From contig JAEUSP010000088.1 of NCBI GenBank assembly GCA_016788565.1, positions 1-64,000 on the forward strand: a stretch of DNA of 64,000 nucleotides. Reading direction: 5' to 3'. The stretch comes from Chlorobiota bacterium (lineage in GTDB: Bacteria; Bacteroidota; Ignavibacteria; OLB7). Position 1 is the first letter of the stretch. Each line of letters opens with the position of its first letter. The position numbers and the translations under genes are program-made. The notes under the pieces were generated by a model. That model worked only from the letters and a program-made list of their open reading frames with translations. It ran no database searches and was not told where the DNA came from. Shown here piece by piece: positions 1-9,112 of this stretch.

Positions 1-649
1 CATATAACGTTATGGCGAGTCCATTCAGTGAATCACGAAAGCAGATAGAATAGATTTCATCTTTTTTAGGAGAGAAAGTATCTATTCTGTTATAATCATA
101 GAATTGAGCATTAATTGCACTCCATGATTCTCCATAATCTGTTGTCTTTAATAAGAGATAGTTAATCCGATTGCCGCCGTTTGGAAATGCTTCTGCAACA
201 TAATAGCCGCCCGCATATAGTACTCCATTCCCACAAGAAGAGATATTTCGAATCATTCCAGGTATTATTGGCTGTATGGGCTTCATCCATGTTTTACCAC
301 CGTCAACTGTTCGGTAGATTGCTGTATAATATTTTTTATCTCCGTTGTGCCTATCACCAACAATGAATCCTGTGTCACGGGAAATAAATAACATTTTTTG
401 AGAAAAAAACAAAGAATCTAAGAATGGAACTATCTCCCAATCAAACCCTCCATTCTGTGTAGAAATCACTGTAACAGCTGAATAATCTGAGAATTTATTG
501 CCAACAGCAATCCCATTCTCTTCATCAAAAAAGTGAATGCCTTGCCATCCAATAGAGGAGGTATCTGTCAATGGGAACCAACCAGTTTGTGCTATCGTTC
601 TATTGGCAGATAGAAGACTTAGGAGTAATAGAATCGGAATTGTTTTCAT
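1..649 (-). CDS. Secreted BNR/Asp-box repeat protein, N-terminal part (cut by window edge)
   Basis: The minus strand is open from an ATG at 647-649 to the window edge, about 216 codons with no stop, so the C-terminus lies outside. A good Shine-Dalgarno (AAGGAG) sits just upstream. The product starts with a signal peptide (MKTIPILLLLSLLSANRTIAQ) and then shows Asp-box-like turns such as RTVDGGKTW and KTTDYGESW, typical of the beta-propeller or Ycf48-like proteins exported in this phylum. It begins 14 bp after the stop of the galactose-oxidase-like gene and is probably cotranscribed with it. The DNA is clearly AT-richer than most of the window. No enzymatic function can be assigned; a C-terminal sorting domain would be expected but is not visible. 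Confidence 0.8.
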   Translation of the reverse strand, partial: MKTIPILLLLSLLSANRTIAQTGWFPLTDTSSIGWQGIHFFDEENGIAVGNKFSDYSAVTVISTQNGGFDWEIVPFLDSLFFSQKMLFISRDTGFIVGDRHNGDKKYYTAIYRTVDGGKTWMKPIQPIIPGMIRNISSCGNGVLYAGGYYVAEAFPNGGNRINYLLLKTTDYGESWSAINAQFYDYNRIDTFSPKKDEIYSICFRDSLNGLAITLY

Positions 650-663
650 GGCATCTCCTTTAT

Positions 664-1722
664 CTACTCAATAAAGATGATAAAGGATTTGGAAACAGCA
701 CCCGTAATGCTGCTTAAGAAGACCATGTATGGTCCCGGGGGCAATAAGTATCTACCTTTGGGATTGTCTGTATCCGAAGGTATTCTAATAGCAAACGTTG
801 AATCCGTTAGCATGGGTGGGTTGTTTGAAGAAGCTGTAGAAACTGCTTTTAGAACAACGCACCGTTGGTCGTTTGCAAAAGCGTGGGTGACAGCGTATAA
901 CCGTATCAATACAATTTTGTTGGAGTTGATATCACCCCAACGCCATTTATTAAGCAATTCAATAATAATTCGATCACCATACTTAACTCTTGCAGTTGGG
1001 ATTCTAAACTCAGGCCCAATTCCTTTAAGCAGATATTCAGGCGTGTATATCTCAAAAGCCATAATACGATTACCCATATCTACTGTACCATCATCATCTG
1101 CAGCGGCATTCACGTTTGAGTCGCAAATTAGAACTCTACCATCATACAACAGAATTGCATTAGAATGGTAATTCCGAGGATACTTTAGTTTTGGCTCTTT
1201 CAGTACAGACCAACGCGGATTCGATGCAAAATGATCATAGAATTCGATCTCAAGAACTCCATCTACATCTTTAGGAGGATACGTTGAATTAATGCCGCCA
1301 ACTAACATAACAGTCATATCTGGCAATATGATAGCATTACCATAGTAGCGTCTTTTGGAAGAATATCCGTTGGCTGTACTAGACCTATTACATGAATTCC
1401 ATTGCCTACGTTGAGTTTCTGGGGCGATTTTGGTATCGCTATTCCACGTTGGGTTTTTGAACTGCCACTGGTTGGCATTGGCAACGTTGATCTGTTGATC
1501 GCTGCCAAGCGCAGCATCGGTGGGGTTGGCCGTAAGGGCGACCGGAGAGCCAGCAGCGTGCCAGACGCTGGGAGGAGTGGCAAAGGTTGTGCTGTTGAGG
1601 AACAGCACAGTATTGCCGTTGAGGGTGGCATTGGCGATGATGTCAAGAGGGTTGCGGGGGTTCGCGCTGGCAAGTTCGCGCCAGTTGTCGGCGGCATCGG
1701 GAGCCAGGCAGTTGCAGGACAT
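664..1722 (-). CDS. Truncated galactose oxidase/glyoxal oxidase-like protein (C-terminal half)
   Basis: The 352-residue product matches the C-terminal part of the galactose oxidase/glyoxal oxidase family. A Kelch-like strand (GNAIILPDMTVMLVGG, about 128-143) is followed by the copper-site motif NYHSNAILLYDGRVLI with Tyr185-His186, then the Ig-like DUF1929 domain with VTHAF (His280) and the closing PPGPYMVFLSS motif. Family members usually exceed 600 residues. Here the N-terminal blades and the axial Cys/Tyr crosslink region are absent and no signal peptide is seen. I chose the ATG at 1722, which has GGAGGG upstream; an ATG at 1854 would add 44 unconvincing residues. Base composition changes near 1440 from GC-rich to AT-rich, so the first ~94 codons look foreign to the rest. 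It may be a remnant or a fusion with little oxidase activity. It is followed at once by a BNR gene. Confidence 0.7.
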   Translation of the reverse strand: MSCNCLAPDAADNWRELASANPRNPLDIIANATLNGNTVLFLNSTTFATPPSVWHAAGSPVALTANPTDAALGSDQQINVANANQWQFKNPTWNSDTKIAPETQRRQWNSCNRSSTANGYSSKRRYYGNAIILPDMTVMLVGGINSTYPPKDVDGVLEIEFYDHFASNPRWSVLKEPKLKYPRNYHSNAILLYDGRVLICDSNVNAAADDDGTVDMGNRIMAFEIYTPEYLLKGIGPEFRIPTARVKYGDRIIIELLNKWRWGDINSNKIVLIRLYAVTHAFANDQRCVVLKAVSTASSNNPPMLTDSTFAIRIPSDTDNPKGRYLLPPGPYMVFLSSITGAVSKSFIIFIE

Positions 1723-1981
1723 GGCGAAAACCCTCCAAAAAATTGGCTTTGGTGTGAGGAATTTGGACGCGGCTCTAACTACAACAATTATTTGTGGTGA
1801 GCAAGGGATTTTTTGGGGGAGAAGGAAAAAAAATGGCTCACCTAAAATTCGCACGCCACCTCATAGATAAGCCGCGACTGTTCTGTTGTGCGTCACTCGG
1901 CAACGCCATGGATGCCCCCCGCCGTTACTCACCCATTTCGTAACTTCGCCCACGTTTTTTTCACAGCATCAACACCAAGCA

Positions 1982-3622
1982 ATGACCGAACAACAACTTG
2001 TTGGAACCGCAAACGCTACCAGCAACGGCACAGCAGCATCAAGCACCCCAGAAACATCAGCAGAAACATCCGCACCCGCCGAGAACCCGTTCGAGCGGCT
2101 GGGCCGGATGCGAGCCGAGTCGCGGCTTGGCGGCGGCCAGCGGCGGATTCAGGATCAACACAAAAAAGGGAAACTCACCGCCCGCGAACGCCTTGAAGCA
2201 CTGTTAGATGAAGGAAGTTTTGTGGAAATAGATGCCTTTGTGCAACACCGCTCGCGCGATTTCGGGCTGGATGAACAACGCTACTTAGGCGATGGCGTTG
2301 TCACCGGAACCGGAACGATTAACGGGCGGACGGTGTGTGTGTTCTCGCAAGATTTCACGGTGTTCGGTGGGTCATTGTCGGAGGCCCATGCCGAGAAAAT
2401 TTGCAAGATCATGGACCTTGCCATGAAGATCGGCGCGCCGGTTGTTGGGCTGAACGATTCCGGCGGGGCGCGCATCCAGGAAGGGGTGGTTTCGCTGGGG
2501 GGATATGCCGATATTTTCTTGCGAAACACCTTGGCTTCCGGCGTGATCCCGCAAATCTCGGCAATCCTTGGCCCCTGCGCTGGCGGCGCGGTTTACTCAC
2601 CCGCCATCACCGATTTTGTGGTGATGGTGCAAGGCTCCAGCTACATGTTCGTGACCGGCCCCAACGTTGTGAAAACCGTCACCCACGAGGACGTAACCCA
2701 GGAAGAGCTTGGCGGCGCAACAACCCACGCAACAAAATCGGGCGTGGCGCACCTTGCCGAACGGACCGAGGTGGATGCGTTGATGGCAATCCGGCGGATG
2801 CTTGGCTACATGCCGCAGAACAACCGCGAACAACCGCCAACCATCAGCCTTGACGACCCGGATGACCGCCGCGATTTCATGCTGAACGCCATCATCCCCG
2901 ACAACCCGAACAAGCCGTACGACATCAAGGAAGTGATTAACCGGGTGGTGGATCACCGCTCGTTCATGGAAATCCACGAAGGCTTTGCCGACAACATTGT
3001 GGTGGGGTTTGCGCGGCTGGGCGGCCAGGCCGTTGGGATTGTTGCCAACCAACCGGCGGTGCTTGCGGGGGTGTTGGATATTGATGCCTCGGTGAAAGGG
3101 GCGCGGTTCGTCCGGTTTTGCGATTGCTTCAATATCCCGCTGGTGGTGTTCGAGGATGTTCCCGGATTCCTTCCAGGAACCGACCAGGAGTGGCGGGGAA
3201 TTATCCGGCACGGCGCAAAACTGCTGTACGCCTTCTGCGAAGCTACCGTTCCCAAAATGACCGTCATCACCCGCAAAGCCTACGGCGGCGCGTACGACGT
3301 GATGAACAGCAAACATATCCGGGGGGATTTTAACGTGGCCTGGCCAAGTGCCGAGATTGCGGTGATGGGGAGCAAAGGGGCGGTGGAGATTTTGTTCCGC
3401 AAGGAGATTGCCGAATCAGCCGACCCAGAAGCCGCATTGGCCGCGAAGGATGCCGAGTATCGTGAGAAATTCGCGCACCCCTACCTTGCCGCCGAGCGTG
3501 GCTACATTGATGACGTGATCGAGCCAGCCGACACCCGCCCCCGCCTGATCCACGCACTCCGTTTGCTCCGCAACAAGCAGGACACCAACCCCTGGCGGAA
3601 GCATGGGAACTTGCCGTTGTAG
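1982..3622 (+). CDS. Acyl-CoA carboxylase carboxyltransferase (beta) subunit, propionyl-CoA carboxylase-like
   Basis: The product belongs to the carboxyltransferase family of propionyl/methylmalonyl/acetyl-CoA carboxylases, which move CO2 between biotin and an acyl-CoA. Visible signatures are [18 protein letters not shown] near the N-terminus, [11 protein letters not shown] and [16 protein letters not shown] in the first crotonase-like half, and [12 protein letters not shown] and [13 protein letters not shown] in the second half. The 546-residue length from the ATG at 1982 fits, with a ~35-residue Thr/Ser/Ala-rich N-terminal extension. An upstream in-frame start at 1886 would add a Cys/His/Pro-rich stretch that looks non-coding. 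No biotin carboxylase or biotin carrier gene is nearby, so the partner must be elsewhere. Propionyl-CoA specificity is likely but cannot be proven from sequence alone. Confidence 0.93.
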   Translation: MTEQQLVGTANATSNGTAASSTPETSAETSAPAENPFERLGRMRAESRLGGGQRRIQDQHKKGKLTARERLEALLDEGSFVEIDAFVQHRSRDFGLDEQRYLGDGVVTGTGTINGRTVCVFSQDFTVFGGSLSEAHAEKICKIMDLAMKIGAPVVGLNDSGGARIQEGVVSLGGYADIFLRNTLASGVIPQISAILGPCAGGAVYSPAITDFVVMVQGSSYMFVTGPNVVKTVTHEDVTQEELGGATTHATKSGVAHLAERTEVDALMAIRRMLGYMPQNNREQPPTISLDDPDDRRDFMLNAIIPDNPNKPYDIKEVINRVVDHRSFMEIHEGFADNIVVGFARLGGQAVGIVANQPAVLAGVLDIDASVKGARFVRFCDCFNIPLVVFEDVPGFLPGTDQEWRGIIRHGAKLLYAFCEATVPKMTVITRKAYGGAYDVMNSKHIRGDFNVAWPSAEIAVMGSKGAVEILFRKEIAESADPEAALAAKDAEYREKFAHPYLAAERGYIDDVIEPADTRPRLIHALRLLRNKQDTNPWRKHGNLPL

Positions 3623-3637
3623 CGTTTCTGGTGTGAT

Positions 3638-3676
3638 AAAAAATCAGCGGCCATCGTGTTTCCCCGATGGCCGCTG
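3638..3676 (-). terminator. Intrinsic terminator after the Yip1 gene
   Basis: A perfect 12-bp stem (CAGCGGCCATCG at 3645-3656 pairing with 3665-3676, 8-nt loop) is followed on the minus strand by a run of six U (complement of 3638-3643). It lies between two convergent genes. It should end the minus-strand Yip1 transcript and may also slow readthrough from the carboxyltransferase gene. Confidence 0.8.
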
Positions 3677-3707
3677 TTGATAACGAAAGCTGTTGTTTGT
3701 GTGGGAA

Positions 3708-4292
3708 TTATCGTCCCATCATTGACGCTGCCGAAAGCCCGAAGACACCCAGAATAGCGGTTGCAAGGATGCCAGCCAGCACAACGTACACAACGATGTT
3801 CACAACCAACGCAACGATGACATACACCACCCGCTTATCGTCCGGAGTTTGCATCGTGCTTGGAAGCCCTAAGTACATCAGGTAGATGCCGTACAGCCCA
3901 CCAGCCATTGCTGCAAACCCGCCAAGCACTGGGACAATGGACAAGATGCCGGCCACCCATGCCGGAGTGTTGGAATAGACCACCAATTGGAAGGCACGCC
4001 CCTGGTTTGCTACCGACCCGAACGACGACGCAAGCGCGTTCACAACAAACGCAGCAATGAAGGTGCCAATTAACGAGGATACCAACGAGGCAACCCCCAT
4101 TGCCACCCCAAACATCAACCCCAACGGCCCCAGCAATCCGCTGCCGATCAGTGTGCCAACAACTGGTATCAGCATCAGCGGCAACGCATACCCGGTGATT
4201 AACGATCCGGTATCCGGTTCTTCAGTTTCGATAACTGGCCATTCGGTCTTCGGCGTTGTGATGATGCTTTTCGCACGGTCAACAAGGCTCAT
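3708..4292 (-). CDS. Yip1-family integral membrane protein
   Basis: The 194-residue protein has a short cytoplasmic N-terminus (MSLVDRAKSIITTPKTEW) typical of bacterial Yip1-domain proteins, where RA+xII..P..EW is conserved, and then about five hydrophobic segments: LPLMLIPVVGTLIGSGLLG, GVASLVSSLIGTFIAAFVV, ILSIVPVLGGFAAMAGGLYGI and a last one near VIVALVVNIVVYVVLAGI. Family members are inner-membrane proteins of unknown precise role. The start at 4292 has GGGGAG in good position; an ATG at 4409 would read through a tandem repeat and is not credible. It is monocistronic, ends at an intrinsic terminator, and diverges from recR across a region with tandem palindromic repeats. Confidence 0.85.
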   Translation of the reverse strand: MSLVDRAKSIITTPKTEWPVIETEEPDTGSLITGYALPLMLIPVVGTLIGSGLLGPLGLMFGVAMGVASLVSSLIGTFIAAFVVNALASSFGSVANQGRAFQLVVYSNTPAWVAGILSIVPVLGGFAAMAGGLYGIYLMYLGLPSTMQTPDDKRVVYVIVALVVNIVVYVVLAGILATAILGVFGLSAASMMGR

Positions 4293-4330
4293 GGTTCTCT
4301 CCCCTTTTTGTTTGGTTGTTGATTGATGCT

Positions 4331-4436
4331 CTCTGCCAGCTTGGCCATTGTGTGTGTGATTGCCAAACCAGCTTGGCAATCGTCTGTGATTGCCAAACCA
4401 ACTTGGCAATCGCGTCTGATCGCCAAGCCGCGCCGA
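4331..4436. repeat. 30-bp tandem repeat made of TTGCCAA/TTGGCAA palindromes
   Basis: About 3.5 copies of a 30-bp unit. Two full copies begin at 4361 and 4391, each containing GATTGCCAA and its inverse TTGGCAATC around a 6-nt loop. Degenerate copies flank them at about 4335 and 4421. The array occupies the divergent gap between the Yip1 gene and recR, so it may be an array of operator sites or simply hairpin repeats. Confidence 0.75.
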
Positions 4437-4552
4437 ACATACAGGATATTTTCACAACCTGAAAGAAACTTCAACGATACGGCTGCAATTCAATGAATGA
4501 TAATGGGTGATATTGCCAAAAAACTTGATCGTCGCAACCTCTTCCCAGCACC

Positions 4553-5149
4553 ATGCTCCATACCTCTCAATCTCTCGAATCAGTTATTGAACACCTAAGC
4601 AGCCTTCCCACCATTGGCCGGAAGACCGCACAACGCATCGCCCTCTATCTGCTGAAACAACCCCGCGAGGAGGTGGTGGCAATGGCGCGCGCCCTTGTTG
4701 ACATGAAGGACAAAACCGCCTACTGTACCATTTGCCAGAATATCACCGAGCAAGACCCCTGCGCAATTTGCCAATCGCCAAAACGGGAGCGCAACGTTAT
4801 CTGCGTTGTTGGCGAACCGAGCGACGTGCTGGCCGTGGAAAAAACCAACGACTACCACGGCCTGTACCACGTGCTTGGCGGCGTGATCCACCCGTTGGAT
4901 GGCGTGGGGCCGGATGACCTAAAAATCAAAGAACTGCTTGCACGAATCGGCAATGGCGACCAAGAGGTAATCCTTGCACTGAACCCTAATGTTGAAGGTG
5001 AGATGACCACACTCTACCTGGCAAAACTGCTGAAACCGCTTGGGGTGAAAGTCACACGCATCGCTCGCGGAGTTCCGTTGGGCTCGGCATTGGAGTTTGT
5101 TGATGAAGCCACCATCTCCCGAGCACTGGAGGGGCGTGTTGAAGCCTGA
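4553..5149 (+). CDS. recR: Recombination protein RecR
   Basis: A full-length 198-residue RecR, which works with RecF and RecO to load RecA on single-stranded gaps. The N-terminal helix-hairpin-helix carries the family motif [17 protein letters not shown]. The C4 zinc finger is [20 protein letters not shown] (four Cys). A Toprim domain follows with [16 protein letters not shown] and the Walker-B-like segment [12 protein letters not shown], and the C-terminal motif [19 protein letters not shown] is typical. The start ATG at 4553 matches the usual N-terminus. A methyltransferase gene overlaps its 3' end, so the two are probably translated from one message. Confidence 0.97.
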   Translation: MLHTSQSLESVIEHLSSLPTIGRKTAQRIALYLLKQPREEVVAMARALVDMKDKTAYCTICQNITEQDPCAICQSPKRERNVICVVGEPSDVLAVEKTNDYHGLYHVLGGVIHPLDGVGPDDLKIKELLARIGNGDQEVILALNPNVEGEMTTLYLAKLLKPLGVKVTRIARGVPLGSALEFVDEATISRALEGRVEA

Positions 5150-5939
5150 TTCAATCCCAACACCAACGCCGGAACCGCACCAGCAAACCGAAGAATGGTT
5201 CGAGCGTTGGTTCCGCAACCCACTCTATCTGAAGCTGTACGCACACCGCGACCGCACCGAAGCCGAGCATTGTGTGGAGCTGATCCTTCGGGCAGTTGCC
5301 AGCGGCCCACGTCCAGCACCACGCCACGCGCTTGATCTGGCTTGTGGCCCCGGCCGTCACTCCATCACGCTATCACGCCACGGGCTGCGGGTGACAGCGG
5401 TGGACCTTTCCCCCACGCTGCTTGGCCACGCGCTGGCCGCCGCCGCAAACGAAGGGGTGGAAGATCACATCCGTTTTCTCCGTTCCGACATGCGCCACAT
5501 CAGTTTTCATCAGGAGTTTGACCTTGCGGTGCAGTTGTTCACCAGCTTCGGTTATTTCGATAGCCCCGCCGATGACTTCTTGGTGCTTGAACGGGTTCGC
5601 GCCGCGTTGCGCCCGGGCGGCCACTACGCGCTGGACCTGCTGAACGAGCAACACTTGCGCGCTTCGCTGATGAACACCAGCACAAAATGGGTGGATGATT
5701 TGGAGGTGGTGGAACGCCGTCAGATTGTTGATGACCGCGTGGAGAAAATCATCACTATCCACACCGGAACCGAGCAGATGGAGTTCCACGAATCGGTCAG
5801 GCTCTACTCACCCGAAGCTATCGCGCTGATGTTGGCCGATGCAGGGCTGGTTCCGGTGCAATGGTTTGGCGATTATCACGGGTCGGCATTTCACCCCCAA
5901 CACTCGGCGCGGATGCTGGTGATTGCGCGGGCTGAGTAA
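5136..5939 (+). CDS. Class I SAM-dependent methyltransferase
   Basis: The product has the Rossmann-fold methyltransferase signature: motif I is [14 protein letters not shown], followed by [11 protein letters not shown] (acidic residue for the ribose hydroxyls), FLRSDMRHI and [13 protein letters not shown]. The substrate is not evident. It overlaps the end of recR. The start is uncertain: ATG 5097 would overlap recR by 53 bp, while GTG 5136 or TTG 5139 lie just behind a GGAGGGG run inside recR; I used 5136. Translational coupling to recR is likely. Downstream, 45 bp separate it from a lipoprotein gene. Confidence 0.85.
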   Translation: MLKPDSIPTPTPEPHQQTEEWFERWFRNPLYLKLYAHRDRTEAEHCVELILRAVASGPRPAPRHALDLACGPGRHSITLSRHGLRVTAVDLSPTLLGHALAAAANEGVEDHIRFLRSDMRHISFHQEFDLAVQLFTSFGYFDSPADDFLVLERVRAALRPGGHYALDLLNEQHLRASLMNTSTKWVDDLEVVERRQIVDDRVEKIITIHTGTEQMEFHESVRLYSPEAIALMLADAGLVPVQWFGDYHGSAFHPQHSARMLVIARAE

Positions 5940-5984
5940 GCGTTTACCAAAACAAAGAGCGATGAGCATCAACTCCCGAAATCA

Positions 5985-6605
5985 ATGAAGCAATCTTCCG
6001 CAATGCCTTGCCTGCGCCGTGCGGCATTGCTGCTGCTGGGGGTTGCCATTGCTGGCGTTGCTGGCTGCGGGCTGTTCGCCACCCGCGACCCCGAACCGCC
6101 CACCAGTGCTGGCTCCAATTTCGAGCCGCCAACCGCGCCAACGTTGGTGCTGCGGAACCTTGAGAACGCCCTGAAATTTTCCAACCCCAGCGATTACCGC
6201 CGTTGCTTCAGCGATTCAAGTCGCGGGCTTCCCCCCTTCCGGTTTTTTGCTTCGGCCCAGGGGGCATCGGCTGCCCCAACACTGTTTGCCGATTGGTCCA
6301 TTGAGCGTGAGGAAAAATACCTCCGCACAATTTTTGCCGAGCTTCAGCCGGACCTTGCTTGCTCGGTGATTTTTACTCCATCGGAGATTACCGAGCTTCC
6401 CATCGGCGACTCCATCCAGTTTACCGCAAGCTACCTTGCCCGGTTCCCCCACACCCGCAGCGCGGTTGAACAGATTGCCGAAGGTGAGTTGCAGTTTACC
6501 TTGCGGTTGTCGCGGCTGAACGAGTGGGCAATCGCCAGCTGGCGCGACATCGCAATCCCGGGAAAAACAAGTTGGTCGGTGATAAAAGCACGGTTTAGCA
6601 ACTAA
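5985..6605 (+). CDS. Lipoprotein of unknown function, NTF2-like
   Basis: A 206-residue protein with a lipoprotein signal peptide: basic n-region, a hydrophobic LLLLGVAIAGVAG stretch and a Cys at the lipobox VAGC. The mature part starts with a proline-rich linker, and then LRNLENALKFSNPSDYRRCFSD resembles the opening of small NTF2-like/SnoaL folds. The next gene encodes a protein of the same plan (LQNVQYAFTYGDTLIYGSLLHPDF-like), so the two look like distant paralogs. They sit 10 bp apart and lead into the heparinase-like and flippase genes, which hints at an envelope role in polysaccharide handling. No specific function is recognised. Confidence 0.75.
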   Translation: MKQSSAMPCLRRAALLLLGVAIAGVAGCGLFATRDPEPPTSAGSNFEPPTAPTLVLRNLENALKFSNPSDYRRCFSDSSRGLPPFRFFASAQGASAAPTLFADWSIEREEKYLRTIFAELQPDLACSVIFTPSEITELPIGDSIQFTASYLARFPHTRSAVEQIAEGELQFTLRLSRLNEWAIASWRDIAIPGKTSWSVIKARFSN

Positions 6606-6614
6606 CAAGAGTTT

Positions 6615-7127
6615 GTGAAATCTTCCGCCAACATCGTCGCTGCACTGCTGTTGCTTGCCCTGGCAAGCTGCACCAACCCGTTCGCGCCAAAGTTGGAGCC
6701 GGGGCTTTCCAACCTTTCCTCCGTGCTTGGCGACCAGCGGACCGTGGCCGGCGTTTTCCAGAACGTCCAGTACGCCTTCACCTACGGCGACACGCTGATT
6801 TACGGAAGCCTGCTTCACCCCGATTTCCAGTTCCGCTACTACAACCCCGACCGCGCTGCCGAGGTGGCCTTCAACCGCGATGAGGAGATGCGGATTGCCT
6901 GGAATTTATTCCACAGTGCCGACCAGATTGACATCCAGTGGAACGACTACATCTCGCAAGACGGCGACTCCATCCGCCTGACCGTTACGCGCGCCTACAC
7001 CATGAAGGTCATCCTGCAAGCCAGCGAAACCTTCCGGGTTGATGGCCGCGCACAATTCCGCCTGACCCGCAACGCACCAACCGATGTATGGCTTATCCGA
7101 ACCTGGTTCGACGAATCAAATTCTTGA
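6615..7127 (+). CDS. Lipoprotein of unknown function, NTF2-like (paralog of the preceding)
   Basis: A 170-residue product starting at GTG 6615, with a short signal peptide and lipobox LASC. After it come VFQNVQYAFTYGDTLIYGS and HPDFQFRYYNPD, a pattern of two helices and strands seen in NTF2-like lipoproteins, ending in a strand-rich half (FRVDGRAQFRLTRNAPTDVWLIRTW). It resembles the preceding lipoprotein in layout. The stop lies 40 bp inside the next open frame, so translation is probably coupled to the heparinase-like gene. Function unknown. Confidence 0.75.
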   Translation: MKSSANIVAALLLLALASCTNPFAPKLEPGLSNLSSVLGDQRTVAGVFQNVQYAFTYGDTLIYGSLLHPDFQFRYYNPDRAAEVAFNRDEEMRIAWNLFHSADQIDIQWNDYISQDGDSIRLTVTRAYTMKVILQASETFRVDGRAQFRLTRNAPTDVWLIRTWFDESNS

Positions 7128-9076
7128 TTGCTTCGGCACGGCGGCATGGGCCCGGGCACGTTGCGCAGGTGTTCTGGCAAGCATGGCGGCGGCGGGCCTA
7201 CGCCCGAAAAGATCACCCGCGCCCAAGCGTTGCCACATTCCAACATCAGTTCACTTTTTTCCGCACGCCCGAAGCCTTTGCTGATGATTTCCACCGGGCT
7301 GCTTCCCCACGGTTTCCGCTTGCCGATATCACCCCAGAACTGCTTTCCACCCTGCCCGATTTCGCAACGCTGATCGGCAATGCCGAACGGTTTGCGGCGG
7401 GGAACACCTCACTGCTGGGCTGCCAAATTTCCGCGCCCGGTGGCCGCTACGATTGGCATCGCGATTACGGCACGCAGATGCGCTGGCCGCTGGATCACTT
7501 CTCCCGCATCCGATTTATGGATGGCGACGGAGCCGACGTGAAATACCCCTGGGAACTAAGCCGGATGTACTGGATTTCCTGGCTTGGAAACGCCTACCGC
7601 GCAACCGGCGACGAACGCTGGGCAACCCAGTTCCAACGGCTGATTGACGACTGGCAGAAGCAGAACCCACGCGACGTTGGCGTAAACTGGGCAATGCCGA
7701 TGGAGGTGGCGATTCGCGGATTCTGGCTGACGTGCGGATACTCACTCTTTGCCGGCTCACCTTCCCTGGGCCGCGATTGGTGGAGCAATTACCTTCTGCT
7801 GGCCTGGGAGCATGGCGACCACCTTTGGCACAACCTTGAGTATTTCTTCAATCTCACCAACCACTATCTGGCCAACTGTTTTGGCTTGCTGGCGATTGGC
7901 GCGCTGCTGCACGACCACCCCGACGGACAACGCTGGTTTGCCACCGGGCGGAAATGGATGATTGAGCAGCTGGCGGCGCAAGTCACCAGCGATGGAGTTC
8001 ACTACGAACTCTCCATTGGCTACCACCGGTTGGTGCTGGAGATGTACCTGATTGCTTTGCTTCTCACCCAGCGTGTTGGTAACCCGTTTCCAGAATCCGC
8101 GCGGCGGAAGATTGAGCAAATGGCGGAGTTTCTGTGCGATTACCTTCCCCCCTCCGGAACCGTCCCGCAGTTTGGGGATTCGGATGATGGAGTAATCCTC
8201 CGGCTGGCCGAATCGCAGCCGTTGTACGACCACCGTGGGTTGCTGGCACTGGCGGCGGTGATGTTTGAGCGGGGGGATTTTAAGCAGTCGGCAGGCGGCT
8301 TCAGCATGGAAGCGGCGATGCTGACCGGGGATGCTGGAAGGACGTTGTTCGATTCGCTGGAAGCAAGCCGCCACAAGGGTTCGCGGCTCCGCAGCCAGGG
8401 CGGTTTTGCGGTGCTGCGGAACCAGTGGATGCACGTTGTGGCCGATGTTGGGCCAATCGGGCTGCATGGCAACAACGACACACTCTCCTTCACGCTGCAT
8501 ACTTCCGAAGGGGAAATGGTGATTGACCCGGGGACCTTCTGCTACACCCGAAATCCAACCGCACGCAACGAACTGCGCAGCACCCGTGCCCACAACGCGC
8601 CAATGCTTGACCGCACCGAAATCGCCCAGTTCGACGGCCTGTGGCGGGTGAAGCAGGATAGCACCGATGTAAAAATTTTGGCCTGGGAAACCACCGACGA
8701 TGGAGCCACGCTGGAAGCCGAGCATCACGCCTACCGGGCGGCTCCTTCTGGCAGCATCACAGTTCGGCGGCGGTGGGAATTGCGCGGGAAACACCTGGTG
8801 GTAGAAGATGAGCTTGTGGGGAGCGGCCAACACCATGTGGAGCTTCGCTTCACCCTGCCGGGCAAGCTCACGGTGCAGCAAACCGAGCCGACGCGGGCAA
8901 CAATCAGCAGCGGCGGAACCGACCACGTGGAACTGAGTTGCAGCCACCCGTTTGCAATCGCCCGTGGATGGTGCTCACCCAGCTACGGCGTTTCCGAACC
9001 GGCGTGGTGGTTGGTGATGAGTTTCGACACATCCCCGCCACAGCGATTGCGCTATCTTTGGCGCGCTCTGATCTAA
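7088..9076 (+). CDS. Heparinase II/III-like protein (alginate lyase superfamily)
   Basis: A 662-residue protein with the two-part architecture of heparinase II/III family members near exopolysaccharide genes. The alpha/alpha-toroid half has WELSRMYWISWLGNAYRATGD, NLTNHYLANCFGLLAIG and DGVHYELSIGYHRLVLEMY. The beta-sandwich half begins near GGFAVLRNQWMHVVADVG and carries GNNDTLSFTLHTSEGEMVIDPGT-type residues plus RSTRAHNAPMLD. The conserved Asn, Tyr and His residues of the toroid (NHYLAN, YELSIGYH) are present, so lyase activity on an acidic polysaccharide is plausible. No signal peptide is obvious. It overlaps the upstream lipoprotein by 40 bp and precedes a flippase, which fits a capsule or exopolysaccharide locus. 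Confidence 0.88.
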   Translation: MAYPNLVRRIKFLIASARRHGPGHVAQVFWQAWRRRAYARKDHPRPSVATFQHQFTFFRTPEAFADDFHRAASPRFPLADITPELLSTLPDFATLIGNAERFAAGNTSLLGCQISAPGGRYDWHRDYGTQMRWPLDHFSRIRFMDGDGADVKYPWELSRMYWISWLGNAYRATGDERWATQFQRLIDDWQKQNPRDVGVNWAMPMEVAIRGFWLTCGYSLFAGSPSLGRDWWSNYLLLAWEHGDHLWHNLEYFFNLTNHYLANCFGLLAIGALLHDHPDGQRWFATGRKWMIEQLAAQVTSDGVHYELSIGYHRLVLEMYLIALLLTQRVGNPFPESARRKIEQMAEFLCDYLPPSGTVPQFGDSDDGVILRLAESQPLYDHRGLLALAAVMFERGDFKQSAGGFSMEAAMLTGDAGRTLFDSLEASRHKGSRLRSQGGFAVLRNQWMHVVADVGPIGLHGNNDTLSFTLHTSEGEMVIDPGTFCYTRNPTARNELRSTRAHNAPMLDRTEIAQFDGLWRVKQDSTDVKILAWETTDDGATLEAEHHAYRAAPSGSITVRRRWELRGKHLVVEDELVGSGQHHVELRFTLPGKLTVQQTEPTRATISSGGTDHVELSCSHPFAIARGWCSPSYGVSEPAWWLVMSFDTSPPQRLRYLWRALI

Positions 9077-9112
9077 GCTCACGCATCCTAATCCCGGCCG
9101 ATTTCTTCTTTC

